Positions 24,001 through 30,990 of a DNA stretch of 64,000 nucleotides are shown here, one piece after another. The translations under genes and the position numbers were made by a program. Under the pieces are notes generated by a model that had not been told where the DNA came from, did no database searches, and worked only from the letters and a program-made list of their open reading frames with translations. The number at the start of each line of letters is the position of its first letter. Position 1 is the first letter of the stretch. The DNA lies in the NCBI RefSeq assembly GCF_015706575.1, contig NW_024037064.1, positions 3,595,427 to 3,659,426 on the forward strand. The letters are read 5' to 3'. The DNA is from Patiria miniata. Lineage: Eukaryota; Echinodermata; Asteroidea; Valvatida; Asterinidae.

Positions 24001-25915
24001 GGGTTTAGACACCTAGTTCGTTCAGTTATCTGCAATATTGGCTGAGATATAATTAAAAATAGATTTTTCGGTAATGGCGGCACTAATTTGCATAAAAACA
24101 ATACGTGGGACATTTTTTGAATTTTTTAACATAGCAAATCGTTTTCTACGCATTTTTTCTGACCTAGACACGTTGATTAGAAATTGATTTCCGAGGGTGC
24201 ACGATACCCCCCTTTTCCGACTAAACTATTCTCATTTAGAAGACCGTTCCCATGTACGTCAAATTCTTACATTTTGCTAGTGCTTTTTTTATGGAATTTT
24301 TTTTATGGAGCCCCCCTGGCCCCCCTCCCCCCGTAGAACCGCCACTGCATTTTTAAATTGGTATGAAAAGTGTTTCTCTAAAGTTCCACTATTAAGTGCC
24401 ATGACATACATCAAATCATCTTAAAGGGGATATACAACATTTGCAAACATCGAAAAATAAAACTACCACGTTTTTATGAAATAGTATACTAGGATGTTGG
24501 TAAATGACAGTCTAAAGCATTCTGCTAAATTATGGCACCTGGTGTGAAGTCGTTTTCAAGAAAATTGTATTTTTGTGTACATTTCCAACGGTGGTCGGCC
24601 GACCACCGTTGGAAAAACCTAACTATTTTTCAACTACTGCTCCAAATTTACCATTTTTTCAGTCCCAATTTTGTTTGTTATTGGTTACATGTTCAAGAAC
24701 GGGTGCAGGCCAGCTAGACTGCAGTTCCGTTACCTTACAATTTTCCGGCATCTATAAATTGATCCATTTTATATTTAGTGGGGTCAGGGAACCAGACTAC
24801 TTGAACATTTTTGTTTCTCTTGGTTTTTCCAGCATTTTCGAACACAAAACTTCAAACATGTCAGTGTTACAATCCCTCAAATAGTTTATTTCTGAAAATT
24901 ACAGCAAAATCCTATGATGTACATTCTCTTTAAGTTATTGCTATGAAACCAAATATGTGACACACTAACCGTCACAGACAAGTGTGTATTTGCCTGCAAT
25001 CGGGGACCCCCTATTGTCCCTCTTTTGTTTTATTCCGTAACTTTTTAGGAAGACCTCCCATATGTTTTGCATGCGATCGTAAATTGGGGACCTTCTGCAA
25101 TCGGGGACCCTATTGTCCTCTATTGATCAACGTCCCTATTGAATGCAGAAACAAGCTCATACACACACATACGTAACATACCAAGTGTGGGCATTCCTTT
25201 GTTTTCGTGAAGTTGAGAAAACCCGCTGAAAAAAATCGGTTTACTCTACTGCATGTAAACAATGTTTTTTTTAGGAATTCCTTGGGTGTACCTCTTCATT
25301 TTGCGACGTATAACCCTAATTCAAAATTCCTCTAAAACTGTGGGGGTATCAGAGAGGAACCTTGTGTGGACCTGGACAAGTCCACACACCGTCTCCTCCA
25401 CCTTGAACTATGTGGACCTTTTTTGTTCTTAGGTCCACACAAGGCATAGCATGTCTGCAGACGCCCCACGCGCCTACCAACATGAAGATACATGACGACC
25501 AGACTAAAACGCGGAAACAGTATGCCCCTTTACAGTTTAGACGATAACGGCAGGGAAATGAAAAGTACCTAATGCTTGCTTCACACAAATCCGATTTTTA
25601 TGCCGAATCGCCGCAAATCCTTAAGCAAATCGGGGATACTTCTTGGCTGCCTCATGATGATTCTGTTAGTTCGGTGAAAGATTGTTAAAGATCCGGAAAC
25701 GCCCCGACAAATTTGAACATGTTCAAAATTGACGGGGAGATTCGGGAACCAATTTCAATTCTTGGTTTATTCTTGTTGTATTCATAACTAATTCGGGAAT
25801 GTGTGAACCTAGCATTAGTTGTAAAACCAAAGGAATGAAAATTCTGTGACTTACCTGTACGAAATATTGCCAGCCATACCATGAAGTGAATGGTATGTAT
25901 GGCCGCCATTGCCAT
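1..25915 (-). CDS. MAM/immunoglobulin-domain extracellular protein gene (18 exons seen, 3' end outside window)
   Basis: Gene-level entry. Reading the minus strand from 25915 downwards gives a signal-peptide exon, then MAM1 (3 exons), Ig-A1, MAM2 (3 exons), Ig-A2, Ig-B1, MAM3 (3 exons), Ig-A3, Ig-B2, Ig-C, Ig-D1 and Ig-D2, about 1354 codons, and the frame is still open at the left edge. Every junction carries GT/AG signals and phase 1, and the joined frame stays open throughout. MAM and Ig domains are extracellular adhesion or recognition modules, so a secreted or membrane-anchored receptor or adhesion protein is likely. No transmembrane segment or GPI signal is seen, as that end is missing. 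The order does not match vertebrate MDGA or MAM-type receptor phosphatases closely, so no symbol is given. The weakest link is assigning the distant signal exon to this gene. Confidence 0.8.
386..670 (-). CDS. Ig-D2 exon (left copy of tandem pair)
   Basis: Copy of the exon at 2093-2377 with the same length, acceptor position and donor. The two domains differ at about 5 of 95 residues (for example LVQ/LIQ, GGQIN/VGQII, SLLTLG/STLTLS). The frame is open and in phase after Ig-D1, so both copies can be included in one protein. Confidence 0.8.
1500..1592 (-). pseudogene. Orphan 3' third of an Ig-C exon
   Basis: This 93 bp stretch matches the 3' part of the Ig-C exon at 3206-3298, including its GTAAGT donor, but has no acceptor because the duplication break cut the exon at 1592/1593. 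It is therefore a dead exon fragment inside the intron between the two Ig-D exons. Its intact donor could in principle attract aberrant splicing. Confidence 0.8.
2093..2377 (-). CDS. Ig-D1 exon (right copy of tandem pair)
   Basis: A 95-residue Ig-like domain: RPEFTLIQVYPVGQIIEGDD, VILSCGADANPKP, FIAWEKV and REQAGTYRCSGDNG (A-G-T-Y-x-C). I use the acceptor atatatccacag at 2378-2379 because it gives the required two-base phase. An AG further upstream near 2433 would put a stop in the joined frame. Donor GTAAGAG. Confidence 0.8.
3206..3511 (-). CDS. Ig-C exon
   Basis: A 102-residue Ig-like domain: GPPDSLAITGSP, SILVCRAYTG (Cys), LVWSNGD (Trp) and NGNYITCSAQ (Cys, in the N-x-x-Y-x-C form). Acceptor attttttacag, donor GTAAGT. 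The right-hand break of the 1706 bp duplication falls inside this exon at about 3298/3299; the exon itself is whole. Confidence 0.85.
3855..4184 (-). CDS. Ig-B2 exon
   Basis: A 110-residue Ig-like domain: LQYFTCEILGI, IEWFLDG and QEVKCVANNTESEE give the Cys-Trp-Cys core. Acceptor gttatttag, donor GTAGGCA, phase 1. Contains NQT and NNT sequons. Confidence 0.85.
4651..4980 (-). CDS. Ig-A3 exon
   Basis: A 110-residue Ig-like domain: YPFTCTVPGI (Cys), LSWTLGG (Trp) and ELLECMAFVEG (Cys). Acceptor tttcttttcag, donor GTAAAAAG. It is more diverged than Ig-A1 and Ig-A2 but holds the same place after a MAM cassette. Confidence 0.8.
5314..5526 (-). CDS. MAM3 exon 3
   Basis: Begins TLNVSRVPVGGSVTEGEVLF and ends SNIAIDDVKSQ. 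Acceptor cctttttag, donor GTAACA, phase 1. It is the most diverged of the three third exons. Confidence 0.85.
5994..6149 (-). CDS. MAM3 exon 2
   Basis: Reads DYTGRYAYFRAS, then NAVFVSPAVVPS and AWCFSFWYNMYGRNMG. Acceptor attcttttcag, donor GTAGGCC. It has the same motif spacing as the other two MAM middle exons. Confidence 0.85.
6695..6826 (-). CDS. MAM3 exon 1
   Basis: Reads TVGLNCTFEEGWCGWEQS and continues to WNGPAYDRTNG, the MAM N-terminal motifs. Acceptor tttttttag, donor GTATGTG, phase 1. Confidence 0.85.
6930..7262 (-). CDS. Ig-B1 exon
   Basis: A 111-residue Ig-like domain: SHTFTCQTKD (Cys), IQWYLG (Trp) and GLELRCVASVEE (Cys). Acceptor cttttacag, donor GTAAGTA, phase 1. It follows Ig-A2 directly and resembles Ig-B2 at 3855-4184; the Ig-A/Ig-B order is repeated after MAM3. 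Confidence 0.85.
7370..7693 (-). CDS. Ig-A2 exon
   Basis: A 108-residue Ig-like domain beginning VIPRMFLFDSSEDFPSDAGK, with HAFTCMVSD, IVWTFAG and TLQCAAFDADGE giving the Cys-Trp-Cys core. Acceptor ttttccacag, donor GTGAGAG, phase 1. Confidence 0.85.
8048..8257 (-). CDS. MAM2 exon 3
   Basis: Begins TLNVFKLPVNQTISEGEIIF and ends SDIAIDDIDIG. Acceptor tttaacag, donor GTATGAT. It has the same 210 bp length as MAM1 exon 3 and a near-identical start, so the MAM cassettes were copied as units. Confidence 0.85.
9280..9439. repeat. Short inverted-repeat element in MAM2 intron
   Basis: aaatacctgtgtgatt at 9280-9295 is mirrored by aatcacacaggtattt at 9424-9439, enclosing about 130 bp with no coding content. 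It looks like a small non-autonomous DNA transposon. The rest of the 8.26-9.63 kb intron shows no gene. Confidence 0.45.
9637..9777 (-). CDS. MAM2 exon 2
   Basis: Reads ASGHYTYFKANSGNNAILVS and continues to CFSFWYNMYGSGMG. Acceptor ctctgtacag, donor GTAAGG. The Asn completed across the junction forms an NAS sequon. Confidence 0.85.
10086..10229 (-). CDS. MAM2 exon 1
   Basis: Reads ASATFNCTFERGLCGWRQSN and continues to TGPHFDRTFG, the MAM N-terminal motifs. Acceptor ctttttcatag, donor GTAAGTG, phase 1. Close paralogue of the MAM1 first exon. Confidence 0.85.
10705..11016 (-). CDS. Ig-A1 exon
   Basis: A 104-residue Ig-like domain: VIPRMFLFDSTEDFPSDAGK, then HAFTCMV (first Cys), VWTLAG (core Trp) and KILQCEAFDADGE (second Cys). 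Acceptor tcccaccag, donor GTAAGAT, phase 1 both sides. It is strikingly similar to Ig-A2 at 7370-7693, so the two are recent paralogues. Confidence 0.85.
11401..11610 (-). CDS. MAM1 exon 3
   Basis: The acceptor is tttttcacag and the donor GTATAA. The 70-residue exon begins TLNVYQLPANQT and ends YIAIDDIN, the C-terminal MAM signature (L.V ... IA.DDI). Several N-x-S/T sequons (NQT, NAT) suit a glycosylated ectodomain. It is separated from MAM1 exon 2 by a 2 kb intron holding a LINE fragment and a palindromic element. Confidence 0.85.
11917..12570 (+). mobile_element. 5'-truncated LINE, C-terminal end of ORF2
   Basis: An open stretch encodes the tail of a non-LTR reverse transcriptase ORF: RLHTGGGRFNADMWRWGLSQ, then CECGAEQQTADRIISECPLY, a Cys-rich end common to marine-invertebrate LINEs. 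A poly-C run at 12421-12439 shifts the frame, after which GLIDVDADAATREWLLSKQP and a stop follow. An AAG/GAA-rich tail begins at about 12549. It is a dead 5'-truncated insertion in a MAM1 intron, opposite in strand to the host gene. The clade is not certain. Confidence 0.75.
12818..13414. mobile_element. Palindromic foldback element (about 0.6 kb)
   Basis: The left end (gcgataatgtgtac at 12820) is mirrored by gtacacattatcac at the right end. Inner blocks are mirrored too: caatcttccaac, the ttcatgttcttcgaggttcag block, and gtgcaacttttt-type blocks. The whole unit can fold on itself about a centre near 13115. It has no credible ORF. It is most likely a non-autonomous DNA transposon with very long inverted ends; no clear target duplication was identified. 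Confidence 0.65.
13614..13766 (-). CDS. MAM1 exon 2
   Basis: Starts after acceptor tgcacag and ends at donor GTAAGG. Its 51 residues include SGHYIW, AVLLSPVVSP and CFSFWYNMYGSDMG, which are the middle MAM motifs (GHY, SP, C..FWY.MYG..G). It joins exon 1 in frame with an Asn codon across the junction. Confidence 0.85.
14404..14541 (-). CDS. MAM1 exon 1
   Basis: The acceptor ttgtcacag precedes the frame and the donor is GTAAGT. The 46-residue exon reads ATAGFNCTLEEGFCGWRQSD and continues to GPDFDRT, the standard start of a MAM domain (C-x-[FL]-E-x-G-x-CGW, then GP..D.T). Phase 1 on both sides. Paralogous to the exons at 10086-10229 and 6695-6826. Confidence 0.85.
14990..16402 (+). mobile_element. 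Degraded LINE with C-terminal zinc finger
   Basis: Pieces in several frames, in order: RELLFPDDAALASHSEAQLQ at about 15460-15520 (a variant of the reverse transcriptase F-A-D-D box), then KRVWNNHHVTMHTKMHVYQA and STLLHGCETWTTYAGQKKRL at about 15770-15900, then a C-terminal finger LTCTHCGRACRSKAGLRSY at about 16320-16380. This order is typical of an abundant invertebrate non-LTR element family. Many frameshifts and stops show it is dead. The upstream end is indistinct. Confidence 0.75.
16684..16860. repeat. Two short tandem duplications
   Basis: ccatactggcatgataat is repeated with a 21 bp period at about 16701-16740, and gccaagatggcc with a 12 bp period at about 16818-16848. An open frame of 127 codons covers this stretch but looks like chance: it is repeat-derived and has no recognisable domain. 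Confidence 0.6.
17333..17871 (+). promoter_or_regulatory. TATA-led GC-rich block with splice-like signals
   Basis: TATAAAAG at 17333-17340 precedes a block (about 17365-17625) clearly richer in G+C than its surroundings, ending at GTGAGT (17626). A pyrimidine-poor but plausible ttttcag lies at 17865-17871. It could be the promoter and first exon of a non-coding transcript, or part of an old LTR-type fossil. No protein signature was recognised and no paired terminal repeat was found. Low confidence. Confidence 0.25.
18425..19870. repeat. Repeat copy 1 with internal tandem array
   Basis: The left part (18425-18590) matches 21372-21520 and the right part (19668-19870) matches 21945-22220, so both are copies of one interspersed repeat. 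Between them copy 1 carries a diverged tandem array. A block with gttaggca, gacaaaa and atatttacggaga recurs near 18600, 18805, 19030, 19270 and 19600 (period roughly 200-245 bp). Near 19471-19490 the phrase gtggttctctccgtaaacat appears inverted relative to the array. No gene seen. Confidence 0.7.
19925..20670. other. Possible inverted-end repeat between the two copies
   Basis: accaggcccgaatta with nearby taggccctgggcac at 19935-19970 is loosely mirrored by taggccctgggcacagt and aataattctggcctgtggg at 20625-20680. Some of the shared phrase is direct rather than inverted, so the structure is unclear. No coding signal. Confidence 0.25.
21372..22220. repeat. Repeat copy 2 (lacks most of the array)
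   Basis: Same flanks as copy 1 in the same orientation (gaaacgta..gcatcg at the left, cattaaattcgacat-like aataaattcgacactaatga at the right) but about 0.6 kb shorter, with little of the tandem array. Direct repeats about 2.3-2.9 kb apart suggest either two insertions or a segmental duplication. Confidence 0.65.
22753..24228. mobile_element. Inverted-repeat DNA element with internal tandem units
   Basis: The two arms (about 690 bp each) are reverse complements. The outer end agtcggaaaagggggg at 22758 is mirrored by ccccccttttccgact at 24206-24221. Within each arm a unit of about 160 bp recurs three times, each starting tatctcggccaatat and including ctaaacccatgtttt. The spacer near 23445-23545 is unique. 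Three or four bases (ttc, ttct) recur just outside both ends as a possible short target duplication. There is no ORF; it is non-autonomous. Confidence 0.75.
24582..24615. repeat. Perfect 34 bp palindrome
   Basis: tttccaacggtggtcgg is followed at once by its exact reverse complement, with no spacer (centre between 24598 and 24599). It can form a cruciform or serve as a dimeric binding site. Confidence 0.85.
25855..25915 (-). CDS. Candidate first coding exon: signal peptide
   Basis: ATG at 25915-25913 opens MAMAAIHTIHFMVWLAIFRT, with a hydrophobic core IHFMVWLAIF, followed by a strong GTAAGT donor. It leaves one base (G), which joins the two leading bases of the MAM1 exon at 14541 to give Ala in frame, so the mature protein would begin close to the MAM domain. 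Upstream in-frame ATGs exist in the same open frame (up to about 26089); this one is chosen because it gives a compact signal peptide. The frame and splice signals are seen. Membership of the MAM/Ig gene across an 11.3 kb intron is inferred from phase and protein type. Confidence 0.5.
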
Positions 25916-26628
25916 CTGCGCAGCCGTCTGCAGACCAGCCAAGCTGCAGTCCACTGGACAACAAGAGCCGCACGTCTGAGGTGAAGGAGGGAGAAGCACC
26001 TTTTTATCCCTTCTGGCAAATGCGGAAGGTAACACAAGTGAACTGCACTTTTGCAGATAAGGAGAATCAAAATAGATACGGGTCATCAAAACAATATCAC
26101 GAACTTCCTTATAGAAAAACAGTCAGTAGGTGCGTTTTTACATTAACAAGAAGCAACGGCTGGAAATGTAATACAATAGTATCGCTGAAGCTCGGGTGAC
26201 GATAAAGTCACCAAAAAAAGTTCAAACGTGTACTTTGATGAATAATACTTGAGAACTTCCTCGTACATTTGGTTTAAACAGAAAACTGGTACTATATGAA
26301 AATATCGGTTGACAACACTTGTTTTGTAAGTTAGAGGGATCATACACGTTTGGCATTTGGAACCATACGGTTGTTTCAATTCTATAAAATTGTAGATATA
26401 TAATGTAAAACTCACCTGTGAAAATTTAATGTCAAAAAGTGGTGTGTTTTTGAGATATCGGCGAAAACCTGGAATGGTTTTTTTCCACACAGACGAAAAA
26501 TCCGTGTAAGATATTGACAGTTCAATGAGAAGCGAAACCTTGAATGTCTAAATTTAAGTTGCAAGGTCTAAATTGCCCTGGGCGAACATTTTTGGAAAAC
26601 CATAAGCCGTAAGGATGTCACTGCTTCT

Positions 26629-26852
26629 CAGTGGCGTAGCCAGGAATTTTTCAGTGGGGGGGGGGGGGGGGGGGGGCGCGGGGGGGGGGGGGGGCTGGAA
26701 ACATTTCATGGGGGGTCGTCATGTAGATCAATGATAATTTTTTTAGAAACTCAAATTCTCAGTGGGGGGGAGGGGGGGGGGGCGACTGGGGGCGATAAGG
26801 TTTCCTGGGGGCTATCCCCCCCCACGCCCCCCCCCCCATGGCTACGCCACTG
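26629..26852. mobile_element. hAT-like MITE, copy 1
   Basis: The left end cagtggcgtagccagg and right end ctacgccactg are inverted and flanked by a perfect 8 bp duplication CTGCTTCT (26621-26628 and 26853-26860). An 8 bp duplication with a CAG..G terminus is the hAT pattern. The interior is mostly G and C runs plus tttcatggggggtcgtcatg. It shares its interior with the copy at 59537. Confidence 0.9.
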
Positions 26853-26879
26853 CTGCTTCTGCATCGTTCGAATAAGAGG

Positions 26880-28373
26880 ATTTTTTTCCCCGTTTGATTA
26901 AATGATTATTCTCCCCCACCGCCTTAATCCGGTCCTTTTTTTCTGGATCAATAACAGCTCAATAACAACGGTGTTGTGGTTGTCGTTATATAAATAAATA
27001 GGGATACATTTTTAGAGTTTTTGAGGAAAATCCAGGATGGAATATTCCGTTGAGCTGAATTCGGTGTGAAAACGGCGGTATATCATCCACTTTACTCATG
27101 AAGCTGGTCACGTGGTAAACCGCAATGCGTTCTGGGGATCGTATATGGCCGCCATCAACGATACAATCCGTTTTACTTCCCAGGTTTATAAACGGCTGTT
27201 GCCCATAGGGTAAAAGTTGCCTCGTTCCCGGATAAAAAAAATCTCAAAAATATTTAATCAATTTTTTTAATGTGTTCAGCTGAATTCGGTGTGATAAAAA
27301 TGAAAAAATATAACGCCCCCGTCAAAGCAATTTCTCATTATATTTTGATGTGCAATGACTCAAAAATATGTGCATCGAAATTTCAAGTACTTTAAAGTTT
27401 AAACATTATTGGAAAGTACATGGTTTTTTAAGCGCCCTCTAGTGGTATGTAGCACAAACAGATGACGTCGTACGACAGAAACCAGTTGTAGCAAACTTGA
27501 GCAAAATTGACAAAAAGATAAGGGACAAAAAGTGTTCGATTCACCAGTCGAAAGACCATTGTGTGATGGGGTGAACGGTTTTCTTTTGAAAACGGAGTAA
27601 AGGATAGAATCAAAGGAGTAAAAAATAACAAAAAAAATAATGTTATACATGTCAGCACAAGAATATATATTTTATTAGTGTGCTTGTGTGAATGTCTCTG
27701 TTTATTTACCTATTCATTTTTACAATTAATGTATTATATGACTGTACTGTATTGAATACTGTTTGCATTCTGCTTGTTCTCGAGAGAGCTCTTTATATAC
27801 TGATTTTGTTCGCGTATGGGCAATCCATGGGTCTGTCTTCTATATACATGTACATGTAAATATCTTTGGAATTATTGTAAATTATTATAAAACAAATAAA
27901 TGAATGCATAAATAATTGCAACCAATCAAGAAACAGTGAATTGTGCAATTAAATTATTTATAATATTCATTCAGCATAAAAAACTACCGAAAACAACAAA
28001 ATATGCATACAAGGTCAAGAGACGGTGGTATATGCCTGTTATCGACTACGTAACCTTACAAATTGTGGCCCGAAGGCTTTCAAATCTGACTGGTTAATAA
28101 GACTGTTAAAATAACCACTGCTTTATTACTTTCTTTTCTGATTATGAAACACCACAATAGTTTTAGAATCTTATCTTATACATTAAACACAAGTTGGATC
28201 AATATTTCGCCGACTGTGGCATGCAATTATTTCAAATTTCAATTTGGCTAAATCTTGATCAACATTTAGGACGATTGTTTTTCTAACAGAGGAGGCGTTG
28301 GTATGTTGACCAACATTGGCTAAATACCGATTTCTTTTGCGTCCAAAAAAGTTATCCTAACTCGAGAATCACA
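26880..28373. other. No gene seen
   Basis: AT-rich stretch between two MITEs. gctgaattcggtgtga occurs at 27055 and 27282. A tail-like aaataaatgaatgcataaata at about 27892 could mark the end of an old retroposon. The minus-strand open frames at 27399-27658 overlap each other in different frames and have no domain. Confidence 0.5.
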
Positions 28374-28381
28374 GCAGGAAG

Positions 28382-28676
28382 CATGGGCGTCGCGAGGGGG
28401 GGGGGGGCAAGGGGGGGGGGCACTTGCCCCCCCCCCCCTCCTGGAAAAGCAAAAAAAAAAAAAAAAAAAAAAGGAAGAAAAAAAAAGAAAAGAAAAAAAG
28501 AAAGAAAAAGAGGCGCGAAGACAAAGTGCTGTAAATTTAATGAGTTGGGGGGGGGGGGCAAAATGTCCCTACCCCCTCTAAAACTGATAAATCGAGAATG
28601 TATTGAGAAATACAAGCATTTTTTTGGCAAAATTTTTTTTTTCCCCCCTCTAGAAAAAATCCTGGTGACGCCCATG
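28382..28676. mobile_element. hAT-like MITE with a different terminus
   Basis: Ends catgggcgtc and gacgcccatg are inverted and flanked by a perfect 8 bp duplication GCAGGAAG (28374-28381 and 28677-28684). The interior holds G runs, a long A run and C runs. Apparent ORFs on both strands are low-complexity artefacts. The 8 bp duplication suggests the hAT superfamily, but the terminus differs from the copies at 26629 and 59537. Confidence 0.85.
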
Positions 28677-29339
28677 GCAGGAAGCGATTTTTTTTTTAAT
28701 ATGCAACACAGAACTTGGCAATGGATAATCTGGATAAATATGACACGATACAACATAATAGTTTCAATATACTGTTTCAAGATTGGCTTACAAGATCCGG
28801 GTATTACACTTTTTTAATTTAAACAACCTGAAACAATGGCTAATTTTACGAGAGAACAATTGTGCATGCGAAATATAACTTAAGATGAAGACGTTCTTGG
28901 CATTTATACATGTATATCGCATACAGCAACAAAAAGTTCAATTCCAAAAATTCATTCGACAAAGGATTAAGGAACAAATATGTGTTGAACAAAAAATGTA
29001 AAAACAACAAGAAGTGCGTTTGTCACATTGACAAACAAAGGCATTGCGGCTGTTTTTAAATGTGTCTAATTTACATAACATCTCGTAGTGTAGGTGCAAA
29101 CACGTTTTAACTTAGCTATTTATTGTTAACCGGTTATAAACTGTACGAGGTGTAGCACCCACTGGAGTAAGTTCGAGAACAAACAACCGAGTACGTCATT
29201 AACTTAAATTAATTTACAACTAATTACTTCATGTAAACTACTTGTGGGACATCTGTTAAATCATGGTTTCTTCTAACTTCTATTTATAATACTAATAAGC
29301 TTCGACGTGGCAAGTGCTATGGTGTACGCAACACAGTGT

Positions 29340-29640
29340 ATTAATATGGAATACGTCTACAAAGGCGTAGCCAGCGGGGGGTGGGGTGTTTAGAGGTGTC
29401 AAATGCCTTTTTTCACCAGCGCTTACACCGCCCCCCCCCCCCCCTGCTCACCCAAATGTTTGTGAAGAGTGGCTTTTTTGTTAACCAGTGCCCTTTTTTG
29501 GAGCAAGTGCCCTTTTTTTTAAAAAAGCGTGCCCTTTTTGTGCCAGCTGCCGTCCCGTGTGCCTTTTTTATTTTTTTGAATTGTACGTAAGAGTGCATAT
29601 TCGGCTGTTTTGAACAGCGCCCCCATCGAATCTTGCCTTC
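29340..29640. repeat. Interspersed repeat with gtgccctttttt motifs
   Basis: Begins with aggcgtagccagcggggg, a phrase close to the hAT-like terminus, followed by repeated gtgcccttttt phrases. A related reverse-complement stretch (aagggcac, aaaggcac) lies at about 33700-33860 with cccccccggtgcgcttctgcc at its edge. It is probably a diverged copy of a MITE family; the ends are not defined. Confidence 0.4.
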
Positions 29641-29869
29641 GTTTTTTTAACAGAATTGGACTCCTGCCTCATAATCTTAAACTAGGCTTTGATTTCAGTT
29701 CCTCGATCCTAGAAGGTACAGTTTGTTTTATTTCTAGAAAATGACTTCTTACCGTAACTTATACACATATATTTTTGCCAACTGTGTAATTTGGTTTCTG
29801 AGTTACCTCAGATAGGTATACATGCCTTAATAACAACATTGTTAAGCTCTGGCAAAAGCTTCTACATTC

Positions 29870-29912
29870 GTGGTTGGTCGGTCGGTCGGTCCGTCGGTTG
29901 GTAGGTCTGTCC
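29870..29912 (+). repeat. (GGTC)n-like microsatellite
   Basis: A run of ggtcggtcggtcggt-type tetranucleotides, slightly degenerate. Confidence 0.8.
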
Positions 29913-30554
29913 CCGGGAAACTGACCAATAATGAGCCCCCTAAGTTTCCCATAAAATAACAAATTTTAATTTTCCAATAAAAGCTAACACAATAAATGAA
30001 ATAGTTCACAAACAATGTTTTTAACAATTCGTGAAGTTGTGTATGAACATTTTGTCAATGGAGGCAAGATATGTACAGTAATGTTATGGTCACGTGGTAT
30101 GTCATATGGTACATAGCGCTATATTTTATGGGAAACTTAAGGGGCCTATTTGATCCTTCACTGTATGACCAAGGAGCCAGTTACTTATTGACACTCCATG
30201 AATATGTACATACTAGTACCGGCTACGTTACCGCAGACCTTGTCAGGCAAGGATAGATTTCAGGCAAGACTTTCATGGCAGACGGCCAGAGCTTATTGTA
30301 CACTTGCGCTTGTTTGATAGAAATGAGAAAGCATCAAAAAATTATTAGTTCAATTTACAACAAAACTTTTTTCGTTTTATGTGTAATTTGGCCACTTATG
30401 TTTTCCTGGCTTTTCCTTTAAAAGATACACTGCATAATCAATGTCATAATGATGCTCTTATTGATAAACTGTATTAGGCTATCTTCTACGCAATCTTCTC
30501 CGCAAGCATAAAGATATGTCGCTACTTTTCATTTGGTAAACGTCTCAGCAAAAG

Positions 30555-30700
30555 ATGCCTGGGGCCGATTTCACGAAACTCGTCTCACCTCAGGGATTAG
30601 GACGAGTCCCCACTCTAAGATCTATCTTAGCTAAAACGCGTCATAAAATATAATGAGACCGATATGACTTAAGCCATCTTAAGCAGGACGCATTAAAACT
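30555..30700. repeat. Likely transposon-end fragment
   Basis: tggggccgatttcacgaaac resembles a terminus phrase seen in many animal DNA transposons. No partner end was found. The surrounding 30-35 kb region shows no gene. Confidence 0.25.
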
Positions 30701-30869
30701 ACGCATTAAACTTGATGACTGTTTTATGTTTGTTTTTACCGCTCGACGAAACAGTCGTTGAAAAGAAACGCGAGCGTGCATAGAACACGAACTTTAAAAC
30801 TTTCGTCAGAAAAATGAAACTCTGCTAAATAAATTTCACATGCAACGTAGTTCTACACAAGATACGATA

Positions 30870-30990
30870 GAGCAGAGGCATAGCAAGGCCGTTTTTATTG
30901 GGGGTTTTCGGGTAAAAAGTTCGTGATAAGGGCATTCGTGCATCCGTGCTGAAATGTAGACTATTTTTTTTCTCCAGACGCGTGGCGTCC
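30870..30990. repeat. Interspersed repeat, copy A
   Basis: gaggcatagcaaggccgttt, then aaaagttcgtgataagggcattcg and ctgaaatgtagac.. match 32955-33060 in the same order. Another related stretch (cctgaaatgtagacagg) is at 22600. Not coding. Confidence 0.5.

Noticed and set aside
25349-25588. Minus-strand open frame with several Cys residues
   Set aside because: No domain, no splice context and no similarity to the neighbouring gene.
28352-28817. Two 140-codon open frames, one on each strand
   Set aside because: They run through G, A and C homopolymers inside a MITE and are low-complexity artefacts.
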